Shown here piece by piece: positions 23,101 through 31,465 of a stretch of DNA of 33,078 nucleotides. The stretch comes from Bacteroidia bacterium (GTDB taxonomy: Bacteria > Bacteroidota > Bacteroidia > B-17B0 > Aurantibacillaceae). The stretch is taken from assembly GCA_016787445.1 (NCBI GenBank), contig JAEUTQ010000041.1, positions 1 to 33,078 of the forward strand. The letters are read 5' to 3'. Below the pieces are notes generated by a model. It worked only from the letters and a program-made list of their open reading frames with translations. It was not told where the DNA came from and did not search any database. Position 1 is the stretch's first letter; every line of letters begins with the position of its first letter. A program made the translations under genes and the position numbers.

Positions 23101-25823
23101 GAGCGCGAAACCGCGTTGCCTTTATAGTCTACAGAAGCAACTTGTATTTCATGATCTTTGCCTGTATATAAAATTCCGGTATTATGTTCGCCTTCCGGTA
23201 ATTTCACACCCACATAATGTCCGTATGGTGAATAATCAATGGAAAAGCGGTCAACACTAAAGGCACCACCCTCTTCATATACACGCGTTGTGAAATTCGC
23301 ATTAAGAAATCCCGGAGCGCTTCTTTCTAGATTTATATTAAGAGGAATAGTTGCGTTTCCGTTATCATCCAGCTTATCATTAAACACACTCAATTGTTGT
23401 GATTCAAAGCGTAAAGTCTGATCGTCGAAATTATAATTCTTGAATTTCGGGAATTCGGTGTACCCTGAACTTAATGCTACATCAATAGTAGCCGGTAAAT
23501 TATGAACTGCAGCTCCGGTTAACCAGTTGGCATGGAGCTTCACATTATTTTGTTCTGAACCATTGATGATTTTATTATCAGCCACATCCACCTGAATCTT
23601 CAAGCGGTTAGGCATAATAGTTTCAATTCGGATACTCTTGTTGAATTTAATCGTTCCTACTTTTACTTCCGCGTTCCATAAGCCTGTCGGAACATTCTTA
23701 TCCGTTACTGTGGTGAAATTATAGAAACCGTCAACACTCTTGTTATTAATTATGCGTTTGTAGAGTTGTCCTTGCGGATTGGTTAATTCAAATATCACCG
23801 GAATGTTGGTTGGGATATTGGCTAACTTATCCTCGAGAATAAAATTCAGGAATAAAGAATCACCCGGACGCCACACACCGCGCTCCCCGTAAATAAATCC
23901 TTTAATGCCCTTCTTAATGTAATCGCCCGACACATCATACATGCTGAGTGATAATGAAGAACCATCATCTAAGCGCAGATAAGCACGTTGCTGATCTTTT
24001 TTCGCCACAAGGAAACTTGCTTTTGATTTGATGCTAATGAAGGCTTGTCCGTCGCCATTGGTCTTTGTCGTATGAATCAATTGCTTTTGATAATCGTATA
24101 ATTCTAAAGTTACATCCGCTAAAGGATTCGTGCTTAATAAATCATTCGTTACTACAAATAAGCTTCCGTCATTTCCTTTTTTTAGCGTTAATCCTAAATC
24201 GGTAGCCAAAATATTACGGGCAACGGTACGTTCGTACTGACGATAGTATGCCGATTTACATGGATTATCACGATTGCTCCAGCTGTATTCACCGTCATCT
24301 TCATCCTCCCCATAATAATCGTAGCTGTAATAATCATCATAATAATAACCGAAATAAGACACTTCATTTTCGTCGACTTCCTCTTTTATATCCTCCATTT
24401 CAAATTTCTCATCCGGACTATTTCCTAAACAAGGATAAGTTGAATACGCTTTTTTGAAACCAAGGAATACACGGTAAATAGCGCCCGGTTCTGTTTTGAT
24501 TAAGGAGCTTAAATCAAGAGAGAATTTTTTCCATACTCCAAAATCGGCAGGGTTAGTAAGACCTAAATTAATTCTCTTCTCAATAATTTTCTTTCCAACC
24601 TGCGCTAGATAGCTGCCGCCATCCATATCGTTTTGCTGTAAGAATTGTAATACATTATTCTCATAAATCTTAATGATTTTCACATCCACGGCCATGAGGT
24701 TAACCGTTTCGAACGGAAGGGACAGACCGTTAGTTGAAGGAAGTATATTTCCGTTTCCTGAAAATTTTACAGCCGGTTTGAATTCATTAATCACAATGCT
24801 ATGCTCCGAGGACTTATCCAGATTTTGTCCTTTGGTATCGCGCACGCTTTCACTTACCGTTAAGGTATAGGTACCCGATTTAATTTCAGTTGGATAAAGA
24901 AGAACCTGATTGTTGTTGACGATGTATTTTATATCCTTAAAATCGCCGAGGTTAATTAATCCTTCCAGACTTTGGTTTTGATCAACGGGATTAGAAAAAT
25001 TCAGCAACACAAACTGTTCGTTATCGCTTTCAACGCCGGTAGCCAATAAGGTGAATTTACCTTTAGCAGGCACTTCCATGGTTTTGGTTTCGTTGTAAGT
25101 CAGCTTTAATGGTTCCGCATTGCAATTAATAGAAAGTTGTGATGTTCCTGAAGCCGGACGCTCTATACTATCAATTAAAAATTTATGGATAGTTTCCTTA
25201 TCATTATGCACCCATTTCAGGCGAAGGTTATCACTTCCTAATTTAGCGCTCACCATTTTCTCAACCGTGGCTTCATCGGCAAAATCAGCCGTAGAAACAG
25301 TTCCTGCCAAAGAGTAATACTCATAATCGGTGCCGTGATAAGATTTCAGTTGATTTACCTGTAATTGTGTCGACTGTTTAATGGATTGAAATCCGAATTC
25401 AAACTCCTTAAGTTCATCCTTCACTTCAATTAATTTATCCAAATGAAAAGTGGCTTTATAATTGGTGCCCGGTTCCAAACGGTTTTTCGGTTTAAACTCG
25501 AGTGTTTGCCCGTCACGCCATACTACTTCCCCTTCAATTGAAGGCTCGAAAGAAAAATACTCCTCCTTAAGCGGGGTATTCAATTCGGTGGCATTCGCGA
25601 ATTCGCTGCTGAGCTTTACTTTAATGGTGGAGCCTGTAGAAACGTAGCCTGTAGTAAAGGCGCTGATGTAGGAAGCAAACTCAGGATTAATTTTATAAGC
25701 AGGTCCAGAATTGTAGCTGCTTCCTGTTAATGATTTAAAATAATCGCGGTTGTTATAAACAAACACACCTGCGCCGGTGATGGCCATGCCAAGCACCATC
25801 CATTTTACTTTATTAAGCCACAT
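20178..25823 (-). CDS. Giant alpha-2-macroglobulin-like protein with thioester motif
   Basis: Bacterial alpha-2-macroglobulins are periplasmic protease traps that bind attacking proteases covalently through an internal thioester. The 1,881-residue protein has an N-terminal membrane segment (about 8-24, WMVLGMAITGAGVFVY), many macroglobulin-type beta domains, and an MG2-like domain containing GYIYGERGVWRPGDSLFLNF-type sequence around residues 640-660. The thioester signature is HGCIEQ (Cys1423), followed by an alpha-helical toroid and a C-terminal receptor-like beta domain. The length exceeds E. coli YfhM (about 1,650). An Asp/Glu/Tyr-rich loop lies at about residues 475-515. The anchor is a transmembrane helix rather than a lipobox. 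It shares orientation with pbpC, its usual neighbour, but about 2.1 kb of other DNA separates them. Confidence 0.93.
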   Translation of the reverse strand: MWLNKVKWMVLGMAITGAGVFVYNNRDYFKSLTGSSYNSGPAYKINPEFASYISAFTTGYVSTGSTIKVKLSSEFANATELNTPLKEEYFSFEPSIEGEVVWRDGQTLEFKPKNRLEPGTNYKATFHLDKLIEVKDELKEFEFGFQSIKQSTQLQVNQLKSYHGTDYEYYSLAGTVSTADFADEATVEKMVSAKLGSDNLRLKWVHNDKETIHKFLIDSIERPASGTSQLSINCNAEPLKLTYNETKTMEVPAKGKFTLLATGVESDNEQFVLLNFSNPVDQNQSLEGLINLGDFKDIKYIVNNNQVLLYPTEIKSGTYTLTVSESVRDTKGQNLDKSSEHSIVINEFKPAVKFSGNGNILPSTNGLSLPFETVNLMAVDVKIIKIYENNVLQFLQQNDMDGGSYLAQVGKKIIEKRINLGLTNPADFGVWKKFSLDLSSLIKTEPGAIYRVFLGFKKAYSTYPCLGNSPDEKFEMEDIKEEVDENEVSYFGYYYDDYYSYDYYGEDEDDGEYSWSNRDNPCKSAYYRQYERTVARNILATDLGLTLKKGNDGSLFVVTNDLLSTNPLADVTLELYDYQKQLIHTTKTNGDGQAFISIKSKASFLVAKKDQQRAYLRLDDGSSLSLSMYDVSGDYIKKGIKGFIYGERGVWRPGDSLFLNFILEDKLANIPTNIPVIFELTNPQGQLYKRIINNKSVDGFYNFTTVTDKNVPTGLWNAEVKVGTIKFNKSIRIETIMPNRLKIQVDVADNKIINGSEQNNVKLHANWLTGAAVHNLPATIDVALSSGYTEFPKFKNYNFDDQTLRFESQQLSVFNDKLDDNGNATIPLNINLERSAPGFLNANFTTRVYEEGGAFSVDRFSIDYSPYGHYVGVKLPEGEHNTGILYTGKDHEIQVASVDYKGNAVSRSNIKVQLYKLEWRWWWDQYNDELANYASDEYHKPVFEEIISTKNGNGKVKVNIKENQWGRYLIRVSDLDGGHSSTAVTYFDWPNWMDRDGGEDNKIISNMLQFTTDKTAYKTGEEAVVTIPSPDKGRALVTIENGSRVVEAHWLETEKGTTLFKFKIKPEMAPNVYVHVSLMQPHKRENDLPIRMYGVVPITIDDPETHLKPTISMPSVLVPEQNVTINVGEENGKEMAFTIAMVDEGLLDITRFKTPNPWNAFYSKEALGVKTWDMYDNVIGAFGAELERILSIGGDGSEAGDDGAKANRFKPMVRFFGPFHLDKGDKKEIKFKLPMYVGSVRTMVIAGYKGAYGHAEKTTPVKAPLMVLGTLPRVLSVTEEVKLPISVFGGDKNVGSTTVKVEVNGLLQTVGGNSKTVSIGKDDEKLVVFDLKVKNETGIAKVKITAEGGGHTSVYEMELDVRNPNPYQTTSKDFWIDAGKTEKGNVNPTGLAGTNSGVLELSTIPPINLEERLNYLITYPHGCIEQTTSQTFAQLYLTDIMDLSPERKTEIEKNIKYGINEIRKFQLSNGAMAYWQGANEPNDWGSSYAGHFLVLAEKKGYSLPGGLKKNLMKFLQTTALNYEFAKNKYWNNDVLQAYRLYVLALAGQPSMSAMNRLREFYSLSEQARWLLAGAYSKMGQIDEAEKIIAKASLNITPYSVNYYTYGSSDRDMAIVLQTLCLMNKKQQAFAQLKKVSDVLSSKSWLSTQTTAFGLVSVAEFIKKFGGASAMQAVVNVNGKEVNLKGNAAITQIPISFKGANSINYSIENNGKGMLYARLINRGKPPIGEEKEGNENIAVSAVYRDMNGNTIDPSNMEQGSNFMLSVTVKNLGLMGELKNLALINYIPSGWEIHNSRMDGNESAFKNSAYDYQDIKDDKVMTYFDLYTNESKTFNILLNSSYAGKYYLPAINVEAMYDKSVYARTKGQWIRVVKQKQNSVASK

Positions 25824-25918
25824 AAATGATTAGGAATTTGATGATTAAAATTACAGTTTTACTGCACATAGGTTTTTTGGGTTGTCTTGTAGTTGTTAGA
25901 AATTGTTAACGGTTATTT

Positions 25919-25989
25919 TTGAGGTTTCAGGTTTGATTGTTTGAGGTTTCAGGTTTCAGGTTTGTTTGATGTTTCTGGTTTGATGTTTA
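25919..25989. repeat. Degenerate GT-rich tandem repeat
   Basis: TTGAGGTTTCAGGTTTGATTGT at 25919-25940 is followed by related units (TTGAGGTTTCAGGTTTCAGG, then TGATGTTTCTGGTTTGATG). The plus strand here is strongly G/T-rich. It lies between the divergent alpha-2-macroglobulin and ruvB genes. Confidence 0.5.
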
Positions 25990-26067
25990 TTTGGAAATTG
26001 GGTTATTGTGCTTTGTTAATAGATTTTACAAAATAGATTGCAATAAATAGGATGATGGGGCGTTATA

Positions 26068-26104
26068 ATTTCCATAAGCATGATAGAAAAAATCTTATGG
26101 AAAT
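26068..26104. promoter_or_regulatory. 11-bp inverted repeat upstream of ruvB
   Basis: ATTTCCATAAG (26068-26078) and CTTATGGAAAT (26094-26104) are perfect inverted arms with a 15-base spacer, 66 bases upstream of the ruvB ATG. It may be a regulator-binding site or a leader hairpin. The rest of the 346-bp divergent gap holds the GT-rich repeat and a GCTAC palindrome. Confidence 0.45.
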
Positions 26105-26120
26105 AAGAATTTATTAAAAA

Positions 26121-26135
26121 GCTACAAATTGTAGC
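26121..26135. repeat. GCTAC-type palindrome upstream of ruvB
   Basis: GCTACAAATTGTAGC is a near-perfect 15-bp palindrome. Flanks AAAAA and AAGG are shared with the copy at 18158-18172, which lies 8 kb away beside the RAYT gene. It lies 34 bases before the ruvB start. Confidence 0.6.
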
Positions 26136-26169
26136 AAGGTTGTGCTTTAAAACGTACTAATTTAGTCGC

Positions 26170-27195
26170 ATGAACGAGAACCTCGATCCGAACGAAGAAA
26201 ACTTAACACCTTCTGAAAGGGAATTGGAAAAGGCTTTGCGACCTATAGAGTTCGATGACTTTAGCGGACAAGAAAGTGTGGTAGACAACCTAAGAGTTTT
26301 TGTGGAAGCAGCGAAACAAAGAGGCGAATCGTTAGATCACGTATTATTACACGGCCCTCCGGGTTTAGGAAAAACGACGCTTGCTCATATTATTTCAAAT
26401 GATTTGGGGGTTAACTTAAAAGTCACATCAGGGCCCGTATTGGATAAACCGGGAGATTTAGCAGGTTTACTGACTAACCTTGAGCCTAACGATGTTTTGT
26501 TTATTGATGAAATCCATCGTTTAAGTCCGGTTGTGGAGGAATATCTTTATTCGGCTATGGAGGATTTCAAGATTGATATCATGATCGACAGCGGACCGAA
26601 TGCCAGAACCGTTCAGATTAAATTAAATCCATTTACTCTGGTGGGTGCCACAACCCGCAGCGGTTTATTAACCTCTCCGCTTCGTGCGCGCTTTGGCATT
26701 AATTCCCGCTTAAATTATTACGACAGTAAAGTGCTCACACGTATTGTTGAGCGCAGTTCAGATATTCTTAAAGTTGAAATAAGTCCAGAAGCGGCTTATG
26801 AAATCGCAAGACGAAGTCGCGGCACCCCGCGTATTGCTAACGCATTATTACGCAGGGTTCGCGACTTCGCACAAATTAAAGGCAATGGAAAAATAGATAT
26901 TGAAATTGCCACCTTTTCATTAAAGGCCTTGAATGTAGACAAGAACGGATTAGATGAAATGGATCATCGCATTCTTTCTGCTATTATTGAAAAATTTAAA
27001 GGCGGTCCGGTAGGCATTAACACCATTAGCACTGCGGTAGGTGAAGAATCGGGAACTATCGAAGAGGTCTATGAACCGTTTTTAGTTCAGGAGGGCTATT
27101 TAAGCCGAACCCCACGCGGACGAGAAGTTACCGAAAAAGCGTATAAGCATTTAGGGAAATCGATTTACAATAAGGGCGGCAGCTTATTTGATTAA
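26170..27195 (+). CDS. ruvB: Holliday junction branch-migration ATPase RuvB
   Basis: RuvB is the hexameric motor that, with RuvA, moves Holliday junctions during recombination repair. The 341-residue protein has Walker [10 protein letters not shown] (62-70), Walker B LFIDEIHR (111-118), sensor/arginine segments GATTRSG (160-166) and [14 protein letters not shown], and the C-terminal winged-helix domain ending [24 protein letters not shown]. The length and motifs are normal. It is divergent from the alpha-2-macroglobulin gene, with two palindromes in the gap, and converges on the next gene with only 11 bases between stops. No SOS box can be proposed from this window. Confidence 0.96.
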   Translation: MNENLDPNEENLTPSERELEKALRPIEFDDFSGQESVVDNLRVFVEAAKQRGESLDHVLLHGPPGLGKTTLAHIISNDLGVNLKVTSGPVLDKPGDLAGLLTNLEPNDVLFIDEIHRLSPVVEEYLYSAMEDFKIDIMIDSGPNARTVQIKLNPFTLVGATTRSGLLTSPLRARFGINSRLNYYDSKVLTRIVERSSDILKVEISPEAAYEIARRSRGTPRIANALLRRVRDFAQIKGNGKIDIEIATFSLKALNVDKNGLDEMDHRILSAIIEKFKGGPVGINTISTAVGEESGTIEEVYEPFLVQEGYLSRTPRGREVTEKAYKHLGKSIYNKGGSLFD

Positions 27196-27206
27196 GCAAG
27201 TTGTTT

Positions 27207-27836
27207 TTATTTTACCGCCTCCGGATTTAACAGGAGAGGATCGTACCCGTCGTTATAAATGACGTTTATAATAACTTCTGCTCCATCCATTAATTTTTTC
27301 GTGTCACGTAATCCCATTTTAGTAAGTGTTACTTCCACTACATCACTTTTTAAATTAAGTGGTAACACTTCATCGTTTACTTTGATTTGTTTAATGCTAT
27401 AGTTGCCATCGGCCATTTTTGGATTAGTTAAAAATAAATTGCTCCAGAAAAATTTTCCGACGATAATCATTTCTGCATCTTTACCGGCTTCCTGTTTATG
27501 AATGGCTCCTAAACTTACAATCATCGGTTCAGGACTTGGTGTGCAGCCATCCTGAAATATAAATTCAACTCTAATTTTTTCTCCTAATTTCAAGCCTAGT
27601 TCATCCAATTTCACTTGAAACATGGTTGCATTAATTTCGTCTTTGGTCGTTTTACCATTTACTTTCACTTCCGTAATACAGAATCCAACACCGCCCTTTC
27701 CATATGGGTTTTTAATGACAATATTCTTTCCGCGATAAACGCCTTCAAAGCCTAGGCCGTTAAATGATTTTGTTTGTGCCTGGGTAAATAAACCTACAAG
27801 ACAAAAAAGCAGACTATAATTTAAGATATTTTTCAT
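27207..27836 (-). CDS. Secreted protein with two related ~80-residue repeats
   Basis: The 209-residue protein has a signal peptide (about 1-20, ending TQAQ) and no catalytic signature that I recognise. The mature part is an internal duplication. Repeat 1 has GKNIVIKNP, ITEVKVNG, FQVKLDELGL and VEFIFQDGCTP. Repeat 2 has WSNLFLTNP, IKQIKVND, VEVTLTKMGL and INVIYNDGYDP. Each looks like a beta-sandwich module that recurs in exported proteins of Bacteroidota. A role in surface or periplasmic binding is inferred. The gene starts 51 bases downstream of the TonB-receptor stop on the same strand, so it may be the last gene of that transcript. Its stop lies 11 bases from the convergent ruvB stop. Confidence 0.78.
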   Translation of the reverse strand: MKNILNYSLLFCLVGLFTQAQTKSFNGLGFEGVYRGKNIVIKNPYGKGGVGFCITEVKVNGKTTKDEINATMFQVKLDELGLKLGEKIRVEFIFQDGCTPSPEPMIVSLGAIHKQEAGKDAEMIIVGKFFWSNLFLTNPKMADGNYSIKQIKVNDEVLPLNLKSDVVEVTLTKMGLRDTKKLMDGAEVIINVIYNDGYDPLLLNPEAVK

Positions 27837-27887
27837 TGTTGTAAATATAAGGTATTTATATATAGGAATAATACAGGTTAAAACCCA

Positions 27888-30299
27888 CTATTTTCCCGAT
27901 TTAATTCTTGAATCTCCTTCCGCATTCATCCGTTGCTCAATACGCATTTTACCAAAACGATAATTTACAGTTAAGCGAACACGTCTTGTATCCATCCTGT
28001 CATACCAATAGAAGTTATTATCGGAGAAAGTGGTTGAATAAGAAAAATAATCTTTATACAAAACATCATGAAAAGCTAAAGTGATATTAAGCTTTTTATC
28101 GAAAAACGCTTTATGAACACTGATATGGATAGCACTTCTATCGTGATAAGTTTGCGGACCATCTTTAAATTTCGAATTATATCCTGCCCAGATTTGAATT
28201 TTGAAATCTTTTGGCAAATAGAACTCTTGATTCAAATTGGCATAATAATTAAACGTTTCTGAACTTACATCTTCGCCCAATAGCTCGCCGCTAAACGTAC
28301 GATACATCAGAATGCCATATGTTTGAAAACTATACCACTTTATTCGTTTCTGTACCGACCAGCTTACATAATAGTTTTCTCGATCGCGAAGGTTAGAAAT
28401 AGTATCTACGTTAATCTTCGAAGAATCCGGGGTATAAGTATACCAAAACGTAAAATCCTTAGTTTTATTGAGTCCGGCACTTAAAGTTAAGAACTGATTG
28501 TAATTGTAATCTAACGTTATATTATGGGTAAACTGTGGTCGGATTTCAGGATTTCCAACTCCATAATTCAATTGTTCATTGAAAGTTCGAACAGGATTCA
28601 TCATACCATAATGCGGGCGATCAATTCGATAACTATAAGCTGTGGTAATTGAATTCTTTTTATTGAAATTGAAATCTATGCTGCCACTCGGAAATAAACC
28701 AACATAATTACGTTTGAAAGCATAATTTGTTTTAATGTCTTTGGCATCAAGATCCGTTTCTTCTGCACGCAAACCTAAGCTAAATCCTATTTTATCCCAA
28801 TTTCTGGAAAAAGTAGAATAAGCGGCCAATATTCTTTCTTTAAATCGATACACATTAAATAATGTTGTATCACCGGTAAACAATCCTGTTGTTTGATTAA
28901 AAAAATTTAATTCAGTACTGCTATAATTATCCGCGAAACTAGCTTTTAATCCTGCCTCCAGCGATAATTTATTCTTGAATGTTTTATTTAAATCAATCTT
29001 AGGAGTAAACACTTTAAAATCACGGTTATTAGTTGTATTATACGTACTTGCCGGTGCCACTTCAGTATTACTTATATCATAAAATCGATTCTCATTCGTT
29101 TTGTATTGCTTCTCCACAAAATTACTGTAACCAAAACTCAATTTGATTTGTCCACCAGTCGTATCAATTTTTTGAAGTATGCTAAGATTATAATTTGGTG
29201 CGTACATTTTAAACTTATCTTTTACATTATAATCCATTCGGGTATAACCAAAATCGCTACCGTTACCGATTTCGGTACGCGTATCGCTGTTATAATGATC
29301 GTTATTGTAATTACTATTAATGTAAAAACCCAATACTGTTTTAGGTGTTACATCATATTCAATACCCCCGCCACCCCACATCACTCTTTGAAAACTTTCG
29401 GAAGTGCCATAAGAGTTTATAGTTTGAGTGCTGCCATTTACGTATAAATTACGCTCTAATTTTTGATCGCTTACACCATCCCAATTTCCATAGGAGAAAT
29501 TAGAAAAAACACTTAGCTTGTTAGATTTATAATTGAAAGAACCCCAGGGGCCGAACCGCAACCTTTTCATATAACTAATACCAAATGATATATTTCCATT
29601 ATACCCTTTAACCTTTGCTCGCTTGGTTACTATGTTAATGAGTCCTCCCGTGCCGGCAGCATCATAACGAGCAGGTGGATTTTTGATTAATTCAATCTTT
29701 GAAACAGCGTCGGCACTCATGGCAGCGAGCATATCCAGTACTTGAGGAGCCGGCACTTCCTGCAAACGATCATCTATTAAAAATCGTGCACCGCCAACAC
29801 CATTAATGGTGATATTATTTTGTGGATCAATAATAACAGCGGGCAATCTTTTTAATAAATCTAATACCGTATTTCCCTTAGCTAAAATATCATCCTCTAC
29901 ATTCATTACTACCATTCCCTTTTTAAATTCAACCGCAGGTTTATAAACCGCTACAGAAACTTCTTTTAAATTAACGCCTTCCGTTTTAAGTTGTTGAGCA
30001 GGTAGTTCAATTCTTGAAAGTGAATCAATGGTAATTACATTACTAAAACAAACCTTGTAACCAACATTGGTGAATTTTATACAGTAATTTCCGCTTTTTA
30101 TATTCTCAAATTTATACTCGCCCCTATCGTTACTGATATTGCCTTTAACCAAACTGCTGTCGGAAGCATTTAATAAAGCCATGGCGCAGAAAGGTATAGG
30201 ATTTTGAGTTGAATCAGTTACAATACCACTAATTGAATTTTGCGAAAAGGCCACAACACCTATTACGCTCATAAAAATCACTAATAGATGTTTTTTCAT
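27888..30299 (-). CDS. TonB-dependent outer-membrane receptor with carboxypeptidase-like N-terminal domain
   Basis: The 803-residue protein has a signal peptide (about 1-19, VVAFSQ). A carboxypeptidase-regulatory-like beta domain follows (about 20-105, SISGIVTDSTQNPIPFCAM). Next come a TonB plug domain (about 110-235, with NPPARYDAAGTGGLINIVTK) and a large beta barrel of the outer-membrane beta-barrel type. It ends in MNAEGDSRIKSGK, beyond the usual terminal aromatic strand (RVRLTVNYRFGK). No SusD-like partner lies next to it, so the ligand cannot be guessed; peptide, metal or small-molecule uptake are all possible. It lies downstream of an ECF sigma factor and a membrane protein on the same strand, with a 185-base gap, which suggests regulation by that pair. 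Confidence 0.9.
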   Translation of the reverse strand: MKKHLLVIFMSVIGVVAFSQNSISGIVTDSTQNPIPFCAMALLNASDSSLVKGNISNDRGEYKFENIKSGNYCIKFTNVGYKVCFSNVITIDSLSRIELPAQQLKTEGVNLKEVSVAVYKPAVEFKKGMVVMNVEDDILAKGNTVLDLLKRLPAVIIDPQNNITINGVGGARFLIDDRLQEVPAPQVLDMLAAMSADAVSKIELIKNPPARYDAAGTGGLINIVTKRAKVKGYNGNISFGISYMKRLRFGPWGSFNYKSNKLSVFSNFSYGNWDGVSDQKLERNLYVNGSTQTINSYGTSESFQRVMWGGGGIEYDVTPKTVLGFYINSNYNNDHYNSDTRTEIGNGSDFGYTRMDYNVKDKFKMYAPNYNLSILQKIDTTGGQIKLSFGYSNFVEKQYKTNENRFYDISNTEVAPASTYNTTNNRDFKVFTPKIDLNKTFKNKLSLEAGLKASFADNYSSTELNFFNQTTGLFTGDTTLFNVYRFKERILAAYSTFSRNWDKIGFSLGLRAEETDLDAKDIKTNYAFKRNYVGLFPSGSIDFNFNKKNSITTAYSYRIDRPHYGMMNPVRTFNEQLNYGVGNPEIRPQFTHNITLDYNYNQFLTLSAGLNKTKDFTFWYTYTPDSSKINVDTISNLRDRENYYVSWSVQKRIKWYSFQTYGILMYRTFSGELLGEDVSSETFNYYANLNQEFYLPKDFKIQIWAGYNSKFKDGPQTYHDRSAIHISVHKAFFDKKLNITLAFHDVLYKDYFSYSTTFSDNNFYWYDRMDTRRVRLTVNYRFGKMRIEQRMNAEGDSRIKSGK

Positions 30300-30435
30300 T
30301 GCAGGTATAATGTCGAGATTATTAAAAGATACATGAACAGCGGAATTTAATTTTTATTACTTATTAATGAGTAGTACACTTTAATGACTGAATGGTTCAA
30401 TCCGATTTATTATCAATTATTTTAACCCGTGAGTA

Positions 30436-30453
30436 TCCCCCCACTAAAGGGGA
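30436..30453. other. Small C/G hairpin between receptor and membrane-protein genes
   Basis: TCCCC ... GGGGA arms with an eight-base loop lie 32 bases beyond the stop of the leftward membrane-protein gene. There is no T run on either side, so a terminator role is doubtful. It may separate the sigma/anti-sigma transcript from the receptor gene. Confidence 0.3.
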
Positions 30454-30484
30454 GATTTCACGTTATGAAAGAGGGAGTTCACAC

Positions 30485-31450
30485 CTACTCCTCTATCTGA
30501 GCTTGCACAAAATCATCAAATATGATTCTATCACCAACAGCCGCCTCCTCAAAAAACAAGTAAACATCTACTTGTTTATTGAAAATGATTTTTAAATCAA
30601 TTGCCCGAAACTTATCGCTTATGAATTTTCCCTCACCTGAATTTCCGGAGGGTGCTCCAATACCAATAGCTATTGGATGCAGATGTTTATTATCGGAACC
30701 CTTAATCAAACTAATATTTTTTAACTCACTCTCCAGATTAAATTTTGATTTACCATCTACCCTAACCGACAGCCATATCATCTTCAGCTGAGAACGCTTC
30801 TCCAGTTCACTCGCACTAATATAACCGAACTCACATGCGTTGCAATTCATCGTTATTGGCGATGGTACTGCAGAGCCCATATTATCAAGCGCATCCATAT
30901 TAAGCAGAACACATTTAGCATTCGGACTTGCTTTAAAAGGTTCGCTAAAAATATAATCTTTATTCCTTTGCTCCTGCTTTTGGATTGTATCCATTAAATG
31001 AACAGAATGAAGATTCGACGGTGAATGACTTTCAGTTTTAACGACATTAGAAATATTCGTTGGTGCCTTTTTTACAGAATTTTGCTTCTCAGCACCCTTC
31101 TGAATTGATTCGACTGATGTATCACCGGTAAAAAAACGGACTTCCTGTGCTTTAGAAGTCATTGTATCCTTGTTAACTGTTAACGTATTCTCCTTTGATT
31201 CTGTTACTGACTCGTTAATTGTTGATTCGGAGGAACTCACCTTATAACAAACAATGGCTGTTGTGCTAATTATAGCAATTGTGATTACACATTTAATGAT
31301 TATACCTTTAATTGAAGCCGTTTTAATAATTGCCTTACCGGCACCAACGGCACTACTTTTAACAGCTGCGAAATTCATCCCCTGAGAAATTTGTTCAGGC
31401 GTGAGTTCCGGACGATTTTCTATTATTTTGTAATTCTTCATGTTTTTCAT
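30485..31450 (-). CDS. Single-pass membrane protein, possible anti-sigma factor
   Basis: The 321-residue protein has a short cytoplasmic N-terminus (about 48 residues, including ENRPELTPEQISQGMNF), one membrane helix (about 49-68), a low-complexity Ser/Thr/Lys linker (about 70-160) and a periplasmic domain (about 170-321). That domain holds a CNAC pair and ends VDVYLFFEEAAVGDRIIFDDF. Its start is 15 bases after the ECF sigma stop, so the two are co-transcribed. Position and topology suggest an anti-sigma factor that senses a periplasmic or outer-membrane signal. I see no zinc-binding HxxxCxxC motif and no FecR domain, so if it is an anti-sigma factor it is not of the classic ZAS or FecR type. 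The function is inferred. Confidence 0.78.
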   Translation of the reverse strand: MKNMKNYKIIENRPELTPEQISQGMNFAAVKSSAVGAGKAIIKTASIKGIIIKCVITIAIISTTAIVCYKVSSSESTINESVTESKENTLTVNKDTMTSKAQEVRFFTGDTSVESIQKGAEKQNSVKKAPTNISNVVKTESHSPSNLHSVHLMDTIQKQEQRNKDYIFSEPFKASPNAKCVLLNMDALDNMGSAVPSPITMNCNACEFGYISASELEKRSQLKMIWLSVRVDGKSKFNLESELKNISLIKGSDNKHLHPIAIGIGAPSGNSGEGKFISDKFRAIDLKIIFNKQVDVYLFFEEAAVGDRIIFDDFVQAQIEE

Positions 31451-31465
31451 TTTATCCTCTGCTCA

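Noticed and set aside
24248..24457. Forward open frame rich in His and Asn opposite the alpha-2-macroglobulin acidic loop
   Set aside because: It is the antisense reading of repeated GAT/TAT codons in the Asp/Tyr-rich loop, so the odd composition is an artefact.
30436..30453. Strong terminator after the anti-sigma-like gene
   Set aside because: The stem is short and no T run follows in either direction, so it is kept only as a weak hairpin.
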